A stretch of DNA of 64,000 bases from Forsythia viridissima (GCA_030279155.1 CM059039.1:18573036-18637035); one strand, 5' to 3'. Shown: positions 36,540 to 49,762, numbered from the stretch's first letter. Notes: generated by a model from the sequence alone, not told the origin. Numbers and translations: made by a program.

Positions 36540-38030
36540 TCACCCAGCCTAGGATGCCCTAGTTTACTGGCCGAGAAGATCTAGTGGACCATCTAAATGA
36601 CTAAAAGGTAAAAATACAACTAAAGAGGACCCGCACTAAAGTGCCAAATATTCTACCTCAGTTTCGCTTTTGGGGTGAAAATATGGTATAACAAGCTGAA
36701 GCTTGGCAGCATACGAAAGTGGTTGGATTTGTAAAAAAATAATTCATCAACTCATTTGCTGGAAACTACCCTGGTTTTGCTCTGGTGACCCGCATTCATG
36801 ACATGAGGGAAGAGGAATGAGAATCTTTGAAAATTTACATAAGCATATTCCAACAATAGTTAATTGCTATTAAGAGTGTACCCAATGAGAAAGTTATATA
36901 TAGACGCCTTATTGTTCAGACTCCATATTAGAACCCAATTTTGGAGGGATGTTCACACAAAAAATCTTGTCGATTACAACCAGCTCGTAGAATTGATCCA
37001 GGAATAAATACACGCTGAAGAAACAATTGAGAACCACTCGAAGAGTTCACTTGGCAAAAGCAATCAAGCTACTAATAAAGATATCTCTGATTCAACCTGC
37101 GGTATAGGGACTACAACCAAGTTGAGGTAAAAGTTGCAACCCCTACACATATCCATGTGTCAGGTGAGGCCAGCGTCCATCCAAATCCTAAAGAGTGGAG
37201 AAACTTAAGTTCTGCAGGTTGCATTGTGCTACCAACCATGACACAGATGAATACCCAGAAATCAAGTCCACCATGAAAGAATCATAGACGACCAACACTA
37301 CAATCGAGATGGTGTAGATCAACATGACCCTTGCCTAGGAGATTTTAGAAAATGACCACTTAGAAGGTAGAGTTATCTCCTATCCTAGAAACACAGGCCC
37401 ACATCGGGAGAAGGGGGGGAGGGGCCTCTATCATCATAATATGATAAGCAGCAAAGAGATACTGCATGGTAAGGAGCAGCCCGATCATAGAAATTAACAC
37501 TATCATCGGTGAACCCTATGTTGGAGGGTCATCCATAAATTCACAAAGGAACTATGCCAAAGAGGCCAGGGAACCACCCATGACAAGTTACCTCATACAG
37601 TAGTTTGCTCAGCCAATGTCCAAACCAATCATATTCAATGATGATGATGAGAAAGATGTTCATTATCTCCATTGAGATGAACTAGTTATTCGTGTTATGA
37701 TATCCAATAATGGATTGAAACGGTTGCTAGTTGACAACAGAAACTTTGTCAACATACTTTTTTGCAGCAGTTATGACCAGATGCAGGTGAGCCATCCTCT
37801 AACACCTATGGCAGACCCCCTCTATGGCTTCACCGGAGATTGCATGACCTCTAATGGTAGGATAACATTGGTCGTACAGATAAGCATTAAGTCGTAGGTG
37901 TCAAGGATATACATGAAATTCATAGTTGTGGATAGCCAATCAGCATATCATGGTGTCCTAAGTCACCCAACCATGAAGGAATTACACTTTGTTACCTCAA
38001 TCCACCATCTCTACATTAAATTTCCCACTC
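36540..38030 (+). pseudogene. Ty3/gypsy gag and protease remnants
   Basis: Several short frames together read as gypsy gag: WYNKLKLGSIRKW near 36692, and a degenerate zinc knuckle FCRLHCATNHDTDEYPEIK at 37209-37265 whose last cysteine is a tyrosine. The protease-like domain spans 37697-37897: NGLKRLLVDNRNFVNILFCSSYDQM, then PLYGFTGDCMTSNGRITL. The family motif is Asp-x-Gly-Ser-Ser, so the Gly-Ser-Ser has been lost. A downstream segment (FIVVDSQSAYHGVLSHPTMKELHFVTSIHHLYIKFPT, 37915-38028) continues in another frame. The wording matches the Tat/Retand-type gypsy lineage as I know it. No intact protein is possible. Confidence 0.8.
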
Positions 38031-39102
38031 TACTACCAAAGCGAATGTTATAATAACTATGTAAGGAAAGTGACTTCGCATCAACCAACAGTGAATTAGA
38101 CCATGGTTATTGAGGTTGCAATGGCCGAAGCAAGTGACGTACAAGTGGATATGGAGATGGCTAAGATAGTTTCGGAAGGGAGAGAAGATGATAATAGAAG
38201 ACAACATTAACCTCATAATCATATAATCTAACTCTCATGCTGCTACAGTACAAGAAGTTGAAAGCTTCCCCGACTTAGATAAACCAACAAAGGTACTATG
38301 GATTGGAAATGGACTTCCGAAGGAAATGAATTATAGATTAAACAATTTATGATTTGTAACCTTAAAGTCTTCGCAAGTTGAGCAACCAAGAGAGGCATAC
38401 ATCAAAAGTCCACAGCCCAACATAAATGTTATGCTCAGACTTAAGGGACTATTATTCTCCACGTGAACACTATATTCGAGCCACATATAAAGTAAAGACC
38501 ATGTATGACACATATGCCACATCAAAGCTTCATGCGATCCACACGAAACTTGTCACGCGACCAACATCCTCAGCATATTAGTTCCTCGTTGGGTGCAAAA
38601 GTCCTGCTAGCGCCGCTGGGTGAGGAGGACTCATGGAGATGGTTCGCTCATTTGCGAACCTCCTAGCTATTTGAAATAAAATGGGTCTGAACTGCTAAAT
38701 GGTGATGCAGTTATGCGAACTTGTCTATCTTAAATGACTAGAGAAAACCAAAATATTCTCATTGCCACGTGGTAGAACGAACCATTGTCACTTGTAATAA
38801 CATCGTTAGAGAAGGGAACATAGTCAAACAAAATCAAACAGAAATTAGTTTAGAACCTGAACCAATAAAATGGTCGACACATGTCCAAAAGGTAAGAAAA
38901 TGTCTGAAATACCCTTGGCTCTATTTTTCTTGTAAATAGTCCATGCAGGTTAAAGAGAAATGTATGTAATATTAAAAATATAGCCTAAACTTTGTTCATT
39001 TATCTCTCCCACACTCAAATTATATTTTTCAGTAGTTAACTTGACTGTCGGAGTGCCAACGGTCGCCGGACTTTTATCGGGACAAAGGCATTTGCATGCT
39101 AA

Positions 39103-39490
39103 GAGCATCTCTAATGCATTCTATGAATTTTTATCTAGGTGGTACGGAAGTTAAAAAATTTTTGGTTTACGTAGCATTGATGTATAATGAATAGACACTC
39201 AAGTCCAAAATTGATTTCCAATGCATTCTTTGGATTGCTATCTAGGTGTCTTTTATTTTTATAAAATAAAATTTAAATCACATGTAAATCTGCATATAAA
39301 ATATAAATTTTGTTCAGTCAATATATCTAATAGAGTTTTTGAATCTAAATAATGTTTGTTTTTTATTTGACACATCAACTTAACAAAGTCTCTGTTAAAT
39401 TGTATTGGAAAAGATATTTTTTAAACAATGTCTATTTGACTTACGTGGTGAATGTCTTTTTAATAATCCACATTAGTATTGGAGATGTTC
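39103..39490. mobile_element. MITE (Tourist-like) inside the right gypsy LTR
   Basis: 388 bases with ends GAGCATCTCTAATG and ...TTGGAGATGTTC and a TAA duplication (39100-39102, 39491-39493). The LTR alignment resumes at TAACGATGTC, which confirms a later insertion. Confidence 0.85.
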
Positions 39491-39600
39491 TAACGATGTC
39501 AACGTGTGTAGGTAAGATATAAGAGGACGAGAATGTGGTAATGGATCTCTTGGCAGCTTAGTCCAGCCAGAATTTAAGGTCGACAATATTGCCAATACAG

Positions 39601-40581
39601 TTTCTTTTGTTGCACCACTTTTCCAAACTTTGCTTGTTGTCTCACTTACATCTTTAACTCTTTTTATATCATATTATTATTATCAACCTTCTAATAATTA
39701 ACACATATTGTCCCTGATTACAGTTTCCATACAAAAAGTTTATTATGAGAGTGAAAAAAAACTAATTTGCTCCTCATATATTTAATTAAGATAACAACAA
39801 ATACAAATATTTCAAAACATGCTAACAAAATATTTGGATAAAAATTATGAGCAACCAAATGCACTAATTAATAAAAAGTTAAAGATAATAATGTGACCTA
39901 AAAAAGGTGAAAATATAAGTACATAATAAATTAAAATTAGAATCTTTAATAGAATTAAAATATGGTTATATAAATGTTTTAACGTGGACCCTAAAACGCC
40001 CACGTGCTCATGCACGCACGCTGTAGCCAGGCAATTACATATTTACATTAATTAATTGTTGCCCCCACATTAGTTAATGAACCCAAACTCCTGTTTAGCG
40101 AATATTAATTATCATTAAAAAGTTGCTGAGTTGGCAGTAATTCATTGGTTTCAAAATAAAGCAAAATGGCGAGTCAAAGGAAGATGACCCGATACTGTCG
40201 AATACAGTCAAAGTAAAACTGTCACGGTCAACTGACTCGCTGGCACTTTAGTCATGGGACTCACCACAAAAACCCAATGGAGATTCCAACCTTTTTTAAT
40301 TTTAAAAATAATTTTTTTTATTGAAATGCGATAATTTGGGAACTCCGAGGGACTCGTACTCGAAATCCTCGTCCTCGTGCGGGCCTGTATCGACTTTAGC
40401 GAAGCAAAAGTCCATTAACCTATGTGTTACTCATTGCTATTTATTTGTTTACGTACATTTTAATTATTTTAATTACATTTAAAATTTAAAATTTTTATTT
40501 ATTGTAATAGTCATGTTTTTTATTTTTTTATTGTATTTTTATTTTTAATTTTTTATTAATTAATACATCTTGTATGTGATA
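39601..40581. other. Intergenic, nothing recognised
   Basis: AT-rich, no coding signal. Confidence 0.5.
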
Positions 40582-40589
40582 ATGATTTC

Positions 40590-41286
40590 TAGGGGTAGGC
40601 GAGGGTGTTTCGGTTCGGATAGTAGAAGAACCGGAACCACCTGTTCATGTTCGAGTATTTTGTAAAAAGAACCGGAACCACCCACTTTCAATCGGAACCG
40701 AACCGGATCCAAAACCACCGATTCTGGTTCGGTTCCGATTTTTTTTTTAATAATTATCATTTCAAACTAAATGCATAAATAACAAATTTTTTAAATTATA
40801 GACACCAAAAAATAGCATGACAAACATTCAATAATGTGAATTAAATTATTAGTTATTTACTCATTTTCATACTTTTGGTCCCTGATCTATTAGTCAATAT
40901 TAATTTTGAAAATGGGCATTGGGCAGTGCAAATAAATTATTAGATTTGGATAATGCCGTAATGGATTCGTCACTAATGGGTCATGGGTTAATTTGTTTTT
41001 CCTTTGGCTTTTGGATTAATTTATAATGGAGTTAATTTGGTAAAAAAAAAAAAATGAAAAGTAAAAAAAAAAAAATTGCAAATCTAAAAATAAAAAATTG
41101 AATTTTTCAGTTCTAAACCGGGTATCCGGAACCAGTTCCTAAGAACCGGAATCGGATCGGAACCGCCGGTTCTCGGTTCTTTAGAACCAGATCCATTTAT
41201 TTAGTGATAGGAACCAAACCGAAGCCGCCGGTTCTGGTCCGGTTCCGGTTCGGGAATTTCGGTTCCGGATAAAATGCCCACCCCTA
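40590..41286. mobile_element. hAT-type MITE or small nonautonomous hAT
   Basis: 697 bases between perfect 8-bp target duplications ATGATTTC (40582-40589 and 41287-41294). Ends TAGGGGTAGGCGAGG and ATGCCCACCCCTA, each followed inward by GGTTCGG/CCGGAACC blocks. There is no transposase; the interior is A/T-rich with poly-A runs. Confidence 0.9.
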
Positions 41287-42790
41287 ATGATTTCCATCTA
41301 AAAAATCTATTGAAATGACGTATAACGTATTTTTTTGATTAAAAATTCGTTAAACGATAAATTCAAAATAACAAATCAAATATTGCCGCTAGAAATTGAT
41401 TTAATAATCATATTTTTCAATTTTAATTTCTATTTTAACGTCATCTCTTTCAACTTATTTTCGGGGCTATGTTTATTCACTCGTCAGTGTAGTTTCTTGG
41501 CACCGTTTCAAAGTATACATGGAAAACTTTGCAACACATCTTTTGAATTAAAAAAAAAAAAATCGTTAAATGACGAATTCAAAATAATAAGTCAAATACG
41601 ATTGTTATAATTAGATTTAATATTCTAATTTCGTTTTTATTTTTAAATCTCAATTTAATTAAAATTCTACTTGACATCAAATTGACTCGTTTAACTTTTA
41701 TAGTTAAATATAAAAATTTAAAGAAATTTTGAGGTATTACAACAAGTCCTTAATATGTATTGAGCTCGTTTAGCTCAATACGAATATCACTTATAGTTCG
41801 TATAATTAAAATTTTACTTGACATCAATTTGACTCATTAGTCTTGACCAATTGAAGAACGGGTTCAGGGTCCAGACCTCAACTTGTTCTAAGCTAAGGGC
41901 ATGTGATACAGACCGAAGCTTAGAAATGATGAACGGACATGCATCGAAGCCTCGTAGATTTCGAACGAAAATCACGACACAATTGATCTTTTAGTTTTTG
42001 TTAATTCCCAAAGATGACAAAAAACTAAATATCAAAGTTTGTACACGAATCTTGAGAATTTGAATCACAAAATTGTAGAAAACTCACAATTTTATTAATT
42101 TCTTTAATCAAAATACACCAACAAAAAATAATGACTGCAGCTATTGTTTTAAAAACTAATCACCCAACATGATTGAAATTGCCCCCCTAGTCCGTAAATT
42201 TTCAACAAATTATTCAAGGCACGCAATACCAAGAGCCTGTTTAGTGTATTTTTGGTGTGGCTAGGCTCGACTAGACACGCGCTTTTTGGTCAAAACATAC
42301 AATTAACCGTTTAATTGCACGCTTATGATCTAAGCGAAAAATGATTAAATATCATCTAATTGCATTTGTTAGAACATTAATTTTTAAACTCTACCAAATA
42401 AGTTAAAAATAAAAGTAATAATTACATCTTCATCAGCATGGGACCCAACTTCGGGCATGGACTCCATTATCATAATCCTATTATGATTCAACCAAGGAAA
42501 CACTTTCTCGTTAGGACTCTTAAACCTACTAGGAGTCCTATACTATCATACCATGCACGGTCTTGCAAGTGTCCTAATCCTTCTATAATTACACATCAAA
42601 GCACTATAAATACATGCCTTAAAGCATCTCAATTACTTTATTGGGTTAAAAAAAAAAAATCACATAAGTAAAATAAATAATGTTTAAAAAATTCAATTCT
42701 AATGTAATCTGATAAAAATTCTATCAAGTTGATATGTCAAAATGTTGGTGGTAGTTGACTAGACTTTTTTGAGTCCTTGAATTTCATAGA
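41287..42790. other. Intergenic with a short direct repeat
   Basis: A ~45-base unit (CGTTAAACGATAAATTCAAA) at 41348-41390 recurs diverged at 41564-41605. No genes seen. Confidence 0.5.
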
Positions 42791-42951
42791 GTGCGTTTGA
42801 TAGAGATTATAAACAGTTTATAAATTAATATTGGTTTATTTGAATTAAAATTGTTGACTTTTCATGTTAAAAATAGGTTGAAAAGTTAAAAATTACGGCG
42901 AAAAAAATCAAAATAGATTTTTAATCCCTACCAAACGCAAACTGAATCTGA
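42791..42951. repeat. Small MITE
   Basis: Inverted ends GTGCGTTTGATAGAGATTA / AATCCCTACCAAACGCA enclose ~160 AT-rich bases. Target duplication not clear. Confidence 0.6.
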
Positions 42952-42959
42952 TTATGTAA

Positions 42960-45900
42960 AAAAAAAAAAAGAGGAGGAGGTCTTTTATAATGCATATCTA
43001 CATATGTTTTGGACACTATTCTAGGAACATGCGGTGGAATATATTCTCCTAGTACCATAGTCCGTGAATAGGGACAAAATTGTCATTTCAGAGATACACT
43101 TTACTGAAGTCCGCAAAATGAACTTGTGAAATTACATGAATGTGCACGTGTGGCGCGTGAACCGATGCACTATTTACCCGTTGTCTCCGGTAACCCGGTT
43201 CGTTTCAACATAAGAAAGAAAAGTGGCTCCCAATAAAAGAAAAGCTTAGCACGTGGCCTTTGAAATCCTGTTTTTGAAAGGTTATTTACTTATTTTGATG
43301 TGGGGTACAATTATTTTCTTTGTTTTTGTGAATTTTATATTTATATGAGCACAATATAGGTTGATTTATTTTGAGCATAGTCTAGTGATGCACTACTACA
43401 TTTATGTTAGAAATAGCTTGTCTCATATATCTTTTACTAGTCCAATTTTATCATAAATACATTAAATATAGCATAATGTTGTCATCAAGTGTAATAGGAT
43501 GTGTAATAATTGTGTTAATAACGTTTATATACGTTAGATGTCATACTATTCAAGTTAATGGCATCAATCACTTCATTTCAATATTTTCCAAATCTAAATG
43601 ACCCACTTATAAATGTATTATTTGACACTTCTTTGTCTATTTATGCGATACTTGTACACCAGAACACAATTTGTACGCAAAATGCCATTGTTTCAAGGGA
43701 TGGTTTGTTGACTTTTTATAGTTTCACGGTCAAGTCAACTGTCGAAAAATATATGGGTGTACAAAAAATAAATGGACAAAGTTTTGATTAGGACTTGATA
43801 TTGAATACATTTTTCTTTGATCAAGTATGGATTATTTTCAGGAAAGTAGGGTCAGCGTATTTTTGACTTTTTGGACACACATCAACCATTCTTGAACGTG
43901 TCATCATTATATTTTTTATTCTATTTTTCTTGTAACCGTTATTGTACACGTAGTAGTGGACTCCTCCCCATTCACCTCAAGAATCTCTAATTGTCTCCTG
44001 GACCCTTCTAAATGAGGAAAGTTTTGTGGCAGGGGATAAGGGCGTCATGAGATTTTTACCTTATCTGTAAAGATCTTGTGGGTCCCTGCCATAACCATCA
44101 GAATCGGTGTTGAAGATGGGAGTGATGACGATTCTTCCAAGGCAAAGGGTTTTTCGTTTGCTTTGAACAGTGAGGCGGCTGAGGTTTGGGCTCACTTTGC
44201 GTCCAATTGTGGTTCGTTTATGGGTGAGCCCTTGAAAAGGTCCTCCATCGTAGGAGAGGCATGCAACCCTATGACCTGACGAAGCGCTCATATACTCCAA
44301 AGAGGCACTTTGAGTCTATCGAAGCACTTGTGGTTCGTGCGGGGCTATCACATAGTTTGTGATGACGTTGCAACTGCGCCCCTATGTGGCGTCCTTAATG
44401 TTAGATATTTTTCATAATTTATTTATCTATTGTTGTTTTGCAATTGATTTGCCGCTTCGAAACGGGGATCAACCTGCTGGTTAGGTCGCGAGGATCGACC
44501 TATCCGATCAGGTCGCATGGGTTGAGGGGGCAGCGCCCCTCGTAGGGAGTTGCCCCCGAAAGAGAATTTTGATTCCCGTATACGTGAATAAGTGTGTGTT
44601 GGAAGAGTTATATCTGTTGAAAATCAACAATTTTCTTCCAACAGATATATTCATTCATCCCAATGGACACTTCCTCCTTATTTATTGTGGTTGTTGCTGT
44701 TTGTAGAATAATAATAATAATAATCAATTCATTATTCTTCTTTCGTTTTCCTTCGCATCATCATTTTTCTTGAGTGTTTTCTTGGTTTGATCAAAACGTC
44801 ACATTTTGAATCAAACACTTCCATTGTATCCTGAAAATAAATTTTTATTACAACCCCTTTGTGACTTAGTTGGATAGGGGACAAACATTTCTTAAAAGAT
44901 AACGTTTTTTCATGCATTGGAGTTCATATTCAGATTTTAATTTTCCTATATATTTAACACTTAATCCTATGTGGCTTACATGTGGCATCTACGTATGGTG
45001 AGGGTGTAATAGATTCTATGAGTGGCTGGTGCATAACCCACAACATTAACTATGTATTATTATAATAGAGTTTATCGTCGATTGATCAAGCAATACACTT
45101 ATTCTAAATTATGCATTGTGTTTGAATCGACACTTCTATAAGTTCAAAGTTTGCTTATGGGAAGGAGCACATTCCTTATGTGGAGGAGCATGTTATACAA
45201 AGATTTCTCATTTTTGAGGTTCATTGGTTGTGTTGATTAGTTAAATGGGCTAGAAAAATGTAATCTAATGCTTATGTGAAGACTTAAATTGAGATAGTGA
45301 TTTACTTTATCTCAAGGGAGGTTCCTTTGTGGTTTGCTCTTTTTGTCCAAGGTTAGTTGCTCACATTTCTTCCAAACAAGTTGATAATAGATAGGATCGA
45401 TGTGATTCAACATTGAGTGATTAGATTATCCTACTTTTATGTTGTCTAAGCAGACTATTTTGTGGCATGTTTTATACTTGTCCATGTTATTGTGCCAAAT
45501 GACATGTCTTGCCCCTCTCATCAAACATGCATGATACCCTGGATTTAGAACCCCAACAACTTAACGAAAGGTCAGCAATGATTAGCATCGTCCTCATATA
45601 TTGAGACTTGATACCCGACCTGCAATATGCATAGTTAAGCTCCTCAAAAAACACAACTTTGACCTTGAGAGCTCTCTTCCAATCATTGGAAAGATACTTC
45701 GCAACTCCATGAATCACAACAACAAAAAGAAAGAAGCACACGATTAATCTAGTTATAACTGAGACGAGCCCTAAATATACTACTTGCATTAGTTTGCCCA
45801 AATATGCATAGTTCGTCATTTACGTTGACACTACTAAAAATAAGGTTACCCTTAGGCACCAACACTTCAAGCAATAATAGATGATCTAAGTAGATAAATT

Positions 45901-46490
45901 TAGACTTTTCCTTTGTGACCATTTGACGACCAGGGTCAATTCTCGCGTCGCCAATTTGCAACACCATTAATAAGGAGATATTTGTTCATTGTACACTACC
46001 AATTGAGCAGTTGAATATGATAAATCTTGAGATAAATCCATTTATGCGTAGGTTTATGAAAACATAGAATCCATGTCCTAGGTGGATAGAATGAATGTGT
46101 CAGACCACTCTTCGATGTATTCAAGCATTTTCCGTCTTAAGCCAGTTTACTCAATAGTTAACTGGAACCGATGGTAGGCACGCGTTAGTTTTCTAAAACC
46201 CAAATGACAGTGACATTCAAAACATAGTTTAGTTCCCCTAGCCAGAAAGGAGAATTCGTCTAAATAATAATTCTCAACTAATGAAGATAATGTGCAACTA
46301 CTAGGATATATCTCATTTGCTTGTATGTTTCAATGCAATAACGATATCCAACCAATAAATCTTGCTCTCATGATCTATATATAAATGCATGTATTACCCA
46401 AAAAAAAAATAATCACATTACTAATCTCAGTACTTGTATTGACTTGAGCATTATAAGCATATTGTGTGATAAATTTTACGAAGGTTAAAA
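42960..46490. other. Intergenic, nothing firmly recognised
   Basis: A GC-richer patch (44090-44570) ends in a run GGTTGAGGGGGCAGCGCCCCTC, reminiscent of LTR sequence, but I find no partner copy. A hairpin of 11 paired bases sits at 44609-44649. Open frames near 44061-44300 and 45487-45967 have no family features. Confidence 0.45.
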
Positions 46491-46499
46491 ATAATCAAT

Positions 46500-46920
46500 A
46501 ACAGGCATATAAGGACGTGAGTTACTTTTCTTAACATTGTTGACTTTTTAAGATGAAACTCCAAACTTTGATATGGTATCAAAGCCTAATCAGCTCAAAT
46601 GAGCAATCCGATTCCAAGATTAGTATTCTCAAAAGAGCCACCATCTTGTGGCAGCATGTTCAGAGTAATATCTCATATATCAATTAAGAAAAAAAAATAC
46701 TAACCAACATTTATAATCTTGGACTACTTCTCATAACAATTTTGACATTTGAAGATGGAACTCCAAATCTTAATATGATATCAGAGATAAGCTTAAACGA
46801 TTAATCAGATTTCAAGATTGATGTTGTCAAATAGAGATAAAATCAATAGCCAATGTATAAGGATTTGAGTTATTCATGTTAATAAAGTTAAGATAGAATT
46901 TCAAATCTTAGTGTTTTACT
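46500..46920. repeat. Degenerate tandem repeat, ~180-200 base unit
   Basis: The phrase AAGATGGAACTCCAAATCTT followed by ATATGATATCAGAG appears at ~46738. It is diverged at ~46550 and decayed at ~46872. A similar phrase in the opposite orientation occurs near 62498-62640. I do not recognise the element class. Confidence 0.55.
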
Positions 46921-47132
46921 TTTTTTGCGAGCTAAAAAGGTGAAGTCAAAGTCAACAATTAATTCTAACCACATATTTAATGGGACCTACAACTTTTATC
47001 AACTTTTCCAATAACACATTTAATCAATATTTATCAAAATTTATAACAAATCCAAACATGCCGTTTCAATCTAGTTCTGCTTAAGTTTTAATGGCTCCAA
47101 GTACTAGAACTAGGGAATTGAAAATTTGAAAT

Positions 47133-48335
47133 TGTTGACATATGGTTAACTTTAAACCTTAATGTTTTGATTATTACAAACAAATTGGTTATGTTTTCTA
47201 ACATTTTATTTTCAAGCAAAATTCAAAGCGCTACAAATTGAACTCTCATGCAATGTCAAGTTCAAAGTCAAAATCAATACAAGAGTTCAAGCATCTCAAG
47301 ATCCGCCGAATTTCAAGATTCGAAGATCAAGATTGAAGAATAAATTTTTAGATAAAATTGTAAAGGTATTAACTCTTTAATCCTTAGCAATTAAATGAAC
47401 GAAAGCTCAAATATAATTTTTATCACTTGCATAAAAAAAAATTAGTTTTATCATAGCCAAAAATCAGATTTTCAAAACTGTGGAAACGGACAATCCATTT
47501 GGTAAACCGGATGAACCGATAGACTGTTTACTTTGAACCTGTCGACCGTTTGAGCGTATCTTTTCAAAAAGTGTCCGTTCAGACCTTATGCAGTTCAACG
47601 GCTAGTTCTGACCAATCTGACCGGTCGACCGTTTGGTCATCCGTTTGGTCATCTGTTTGGTTAGAAAGTGACAAAAATTCATCTCTATAAATACCACTTC
47701 ATTTATTATCATTCAACAACACTTACAAGAGCATTTATAGAGAGAATCATATTGAAATACTTCATTCAAAGCTTTATTGCATTTATATCTTCAATATCTC
47801 TTATTGAAAAACTTTGTTTGGTTAAATCAAACCTTTGATTCATCTTTCTCAACAAAGTTTTCTTCTAACACTTGAGCTTTCCTCATTCATTGCTATTCAT
47901 TAAAGTGTTAGTCTCTCTTAGAACTAAACTTGTATCTATCATTCATCTAGAAAGAAATACTCAAATCAATCTCTTTATATATTTGGGTCATATTGAGGTC
48001 CCTTGAAAAGCTCAATATTGTATAAGGATCGGTGCTCCTTGTTTGTAAGTCACCGGATACATTGTAAGGGTTTGGATTGCACCATAAGTCAATCAAAATA
48101 GTGGAAAGGCTGTGCTCGTGTTGGAGAGCTTGGTAACGGGGGACGTAGATCATTGGTTGGATCGAACCTCCATAAAAATCGTTTGCACTCTCTCTTCTCT
48201 TTTATTTACTTATATTGTGCTTATATTTTTGTGAATCAATTTTTATTTCTTAAATATTATTTTTGAGAATATTTTTCGAAAAAGTTTGAGAAAACCAATT
48301 CACCCCCTTCTTGGTTAGTTATTCTTGGGCTATCA
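47133..48335. mobile_element. Solo LTR, SIRE-like Copia
   Basis: 1203 bases starting TGTTGACATA and ending GGGCTATCA, flanked by a perfect 5-bp duplication GAAAT (47128-47132 and 48336-48340) with no internal domain. Start wording (GTTTTGATTATTACAAACAA), repeats of GGTCGACCGTTTGG and the AATTCACCCCC tail are typical of SIRE-group LTRs. Formed by recombination between the two LTRs of a former full element. Confidence 0.85.
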
Positions 48336-48804
48336 GAAATAAATCGAACTTTAATCGTATTTAGTTTGGAACTTTAGTCTATATTTAATGCAAATTATCA
48401 TTATGAAATTATAGCGTATTTGGATAGGTTTTTTTGAAGCTCAAAAGTATTTTTTAAATAGCAAAAGTAATTTTAGGTAAATTTATAGTTATTTGGCTAA
48501 AGTCAAGAAATATTTTTTGATTGAAAAATAACTTTAGAAAAATCCAAATTCTGAGACTCTCTAAAAATTTCTAATAAAACTTTTACGAGAAGCTGCAATT
48601 AATATTTATTGAAACTTAAAAATTAATAAAATTATCATTAATATATTAAAAAAAACTTTTTATCTAATCTAATTCTATATATAAAAAGTGAAAAAATTAT
48701 TGAAGTGTTAAATTACACATAATATATTTGAATTAAATTACAATTAATTATCAATTTGATGCAGTTGTTTTGCAATTATCCATAGAAATTATATAAATTT
48801 AAGC

Positions 48805-48905
48805 CTTTCAGGACATAGTCTAGTGGTTGAAAGGATGGGAGTGAGGTGATCTCAACTTCGCTAGCAACTGCAGTGTGGGGGTTAGAGTCCTGCCTTTGGT
48901 ATAGA
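48805..48905 (+). repeat. tRNA-derived SINE-like unit
   Basis: A-box TAGTCTAGTGG (48816-48826) fits the RNA polymerase III consensus exactly. A B-box-like GTTAGAGTC (48881-48889) has one mismatch. The tail is cut by the hAT-like element starting at 48911, so the 3' end and target duplication cannot be defined. Confidence 0.5.
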
Positions 48906-48910
48906 TTTGG

Positions 48911-49644
48911 CTAGTGGCTGAGCCAGGAATTTGAAATTGGGCGGTTCTTAAACAGGGGTGGACGGGGAGGCTTCTCGAGGGTGCTGCCCTCAATTTTTTT
49001 TTCCTTCAAACCACAATTATTAAACCCATTTTTATGAGAATTTAATGTTTTTTTGTCATAATCTTTAAAAATTTTACAAGAAAATATTGAACACAATCGA
49101 TTCATGCAGTTAAACGTATTCGATACTCACTTCGTGTTTGTTCTGATTGCTTAAAAAGACTGGTTTCAATACTTTCTTCTTGGTTATTGAACAATTCTAA
49201 CTTAATCCGAGCTAAGTTAGACTTTATTTGTTTAGTTCATTTATTGTTAGGTTTGAGTTTTAGTATTTTTTGTTTAGGTTGATTATTAAGAAAAAGTGAT
49301 CTTAGAAGCATGTCTGATTCTGGTATTTTGTAAAGAAAAAAAAAATCGAATTTTCCCAAACAATTTCTAGGGCTACATTCTATTCAATAAATTTGGAATT
49401 TCAATTTTGCCCCTCTTGTGTGTATCCAATTATTAAATAGATGAGCAAACTGGTAAATTGGGATAAATAAAGTAACCAAAAGTCAACATTTGTGGGTTAC
49501 AGTTAATCAATTGAGTTCCACTCTTGCTAAGAATAGTGTATTTTTTCCAATTGAGTTCCACTCTTGCTAAAAATATAAAAAAAAAATAATTTCAGAAAGT
49601 TGGGGGGTCCTGGTCTCATCCACGAATCCCCACCTCTGCCACTG
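48911..49644. mobile_element. hAT-like nonautonomous element
   Basis: Ends CTAGTGGCTGAGCC and CCACCTCTGCCACTG are inverted-repeat-like. Flanks AGATTTGG and AATTTGGA form an imperfect 8-bp duplication. The interior is AT-rich and non-coding, with one duplicated phrase (CAATTGAGTTCCACTCTTGC, twice near 49510-49570). Confidence 0.6.
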
Positions 49645-49762
49645 AATTTGGACCATTGTAAGTGTAAAATAGTTCTCAACTTTGTTTCACTGAAATACAT
49701 TCTGCAATTTACATTGCATCATCAACCAAGACTCTAAAGTAGGAAAGTTGGGCTTTCAAAGT

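Larger units (their letters stand above)
35135..39600 (+). mobile_element. Decayed Ty3/gypsy element lacking RT and integrase (Tat-like)
   Basis: Diverged direct repeats (~35135-35900 and ~38445-39600) are the LTRs; they share long matched stretches such as CGTCATGTACGAG/CTATATTCGAG, GAGGACTCATGGAG and CATGTCCAAAA. TTTGGTATCAGATAAAATC at ~35905 resembles a tRNA-Met primer site. The ~2.5-kb interior holds gag and protease remnants, then runs into the right LTR without RT, RNase H or integrase, so it is an internally deleted or non-autonomous copy. Stops are numerous. LTR edges are approximate. Confidence 0.75.

Noticed and set aside
44609..44649. 11-base-pair hairpin as a possible terminator or microRNA precursor
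   Set aside because: Short stem, no U-tract logic in a plant nuclear context, and no longer paired arms for a microRNA precursor.
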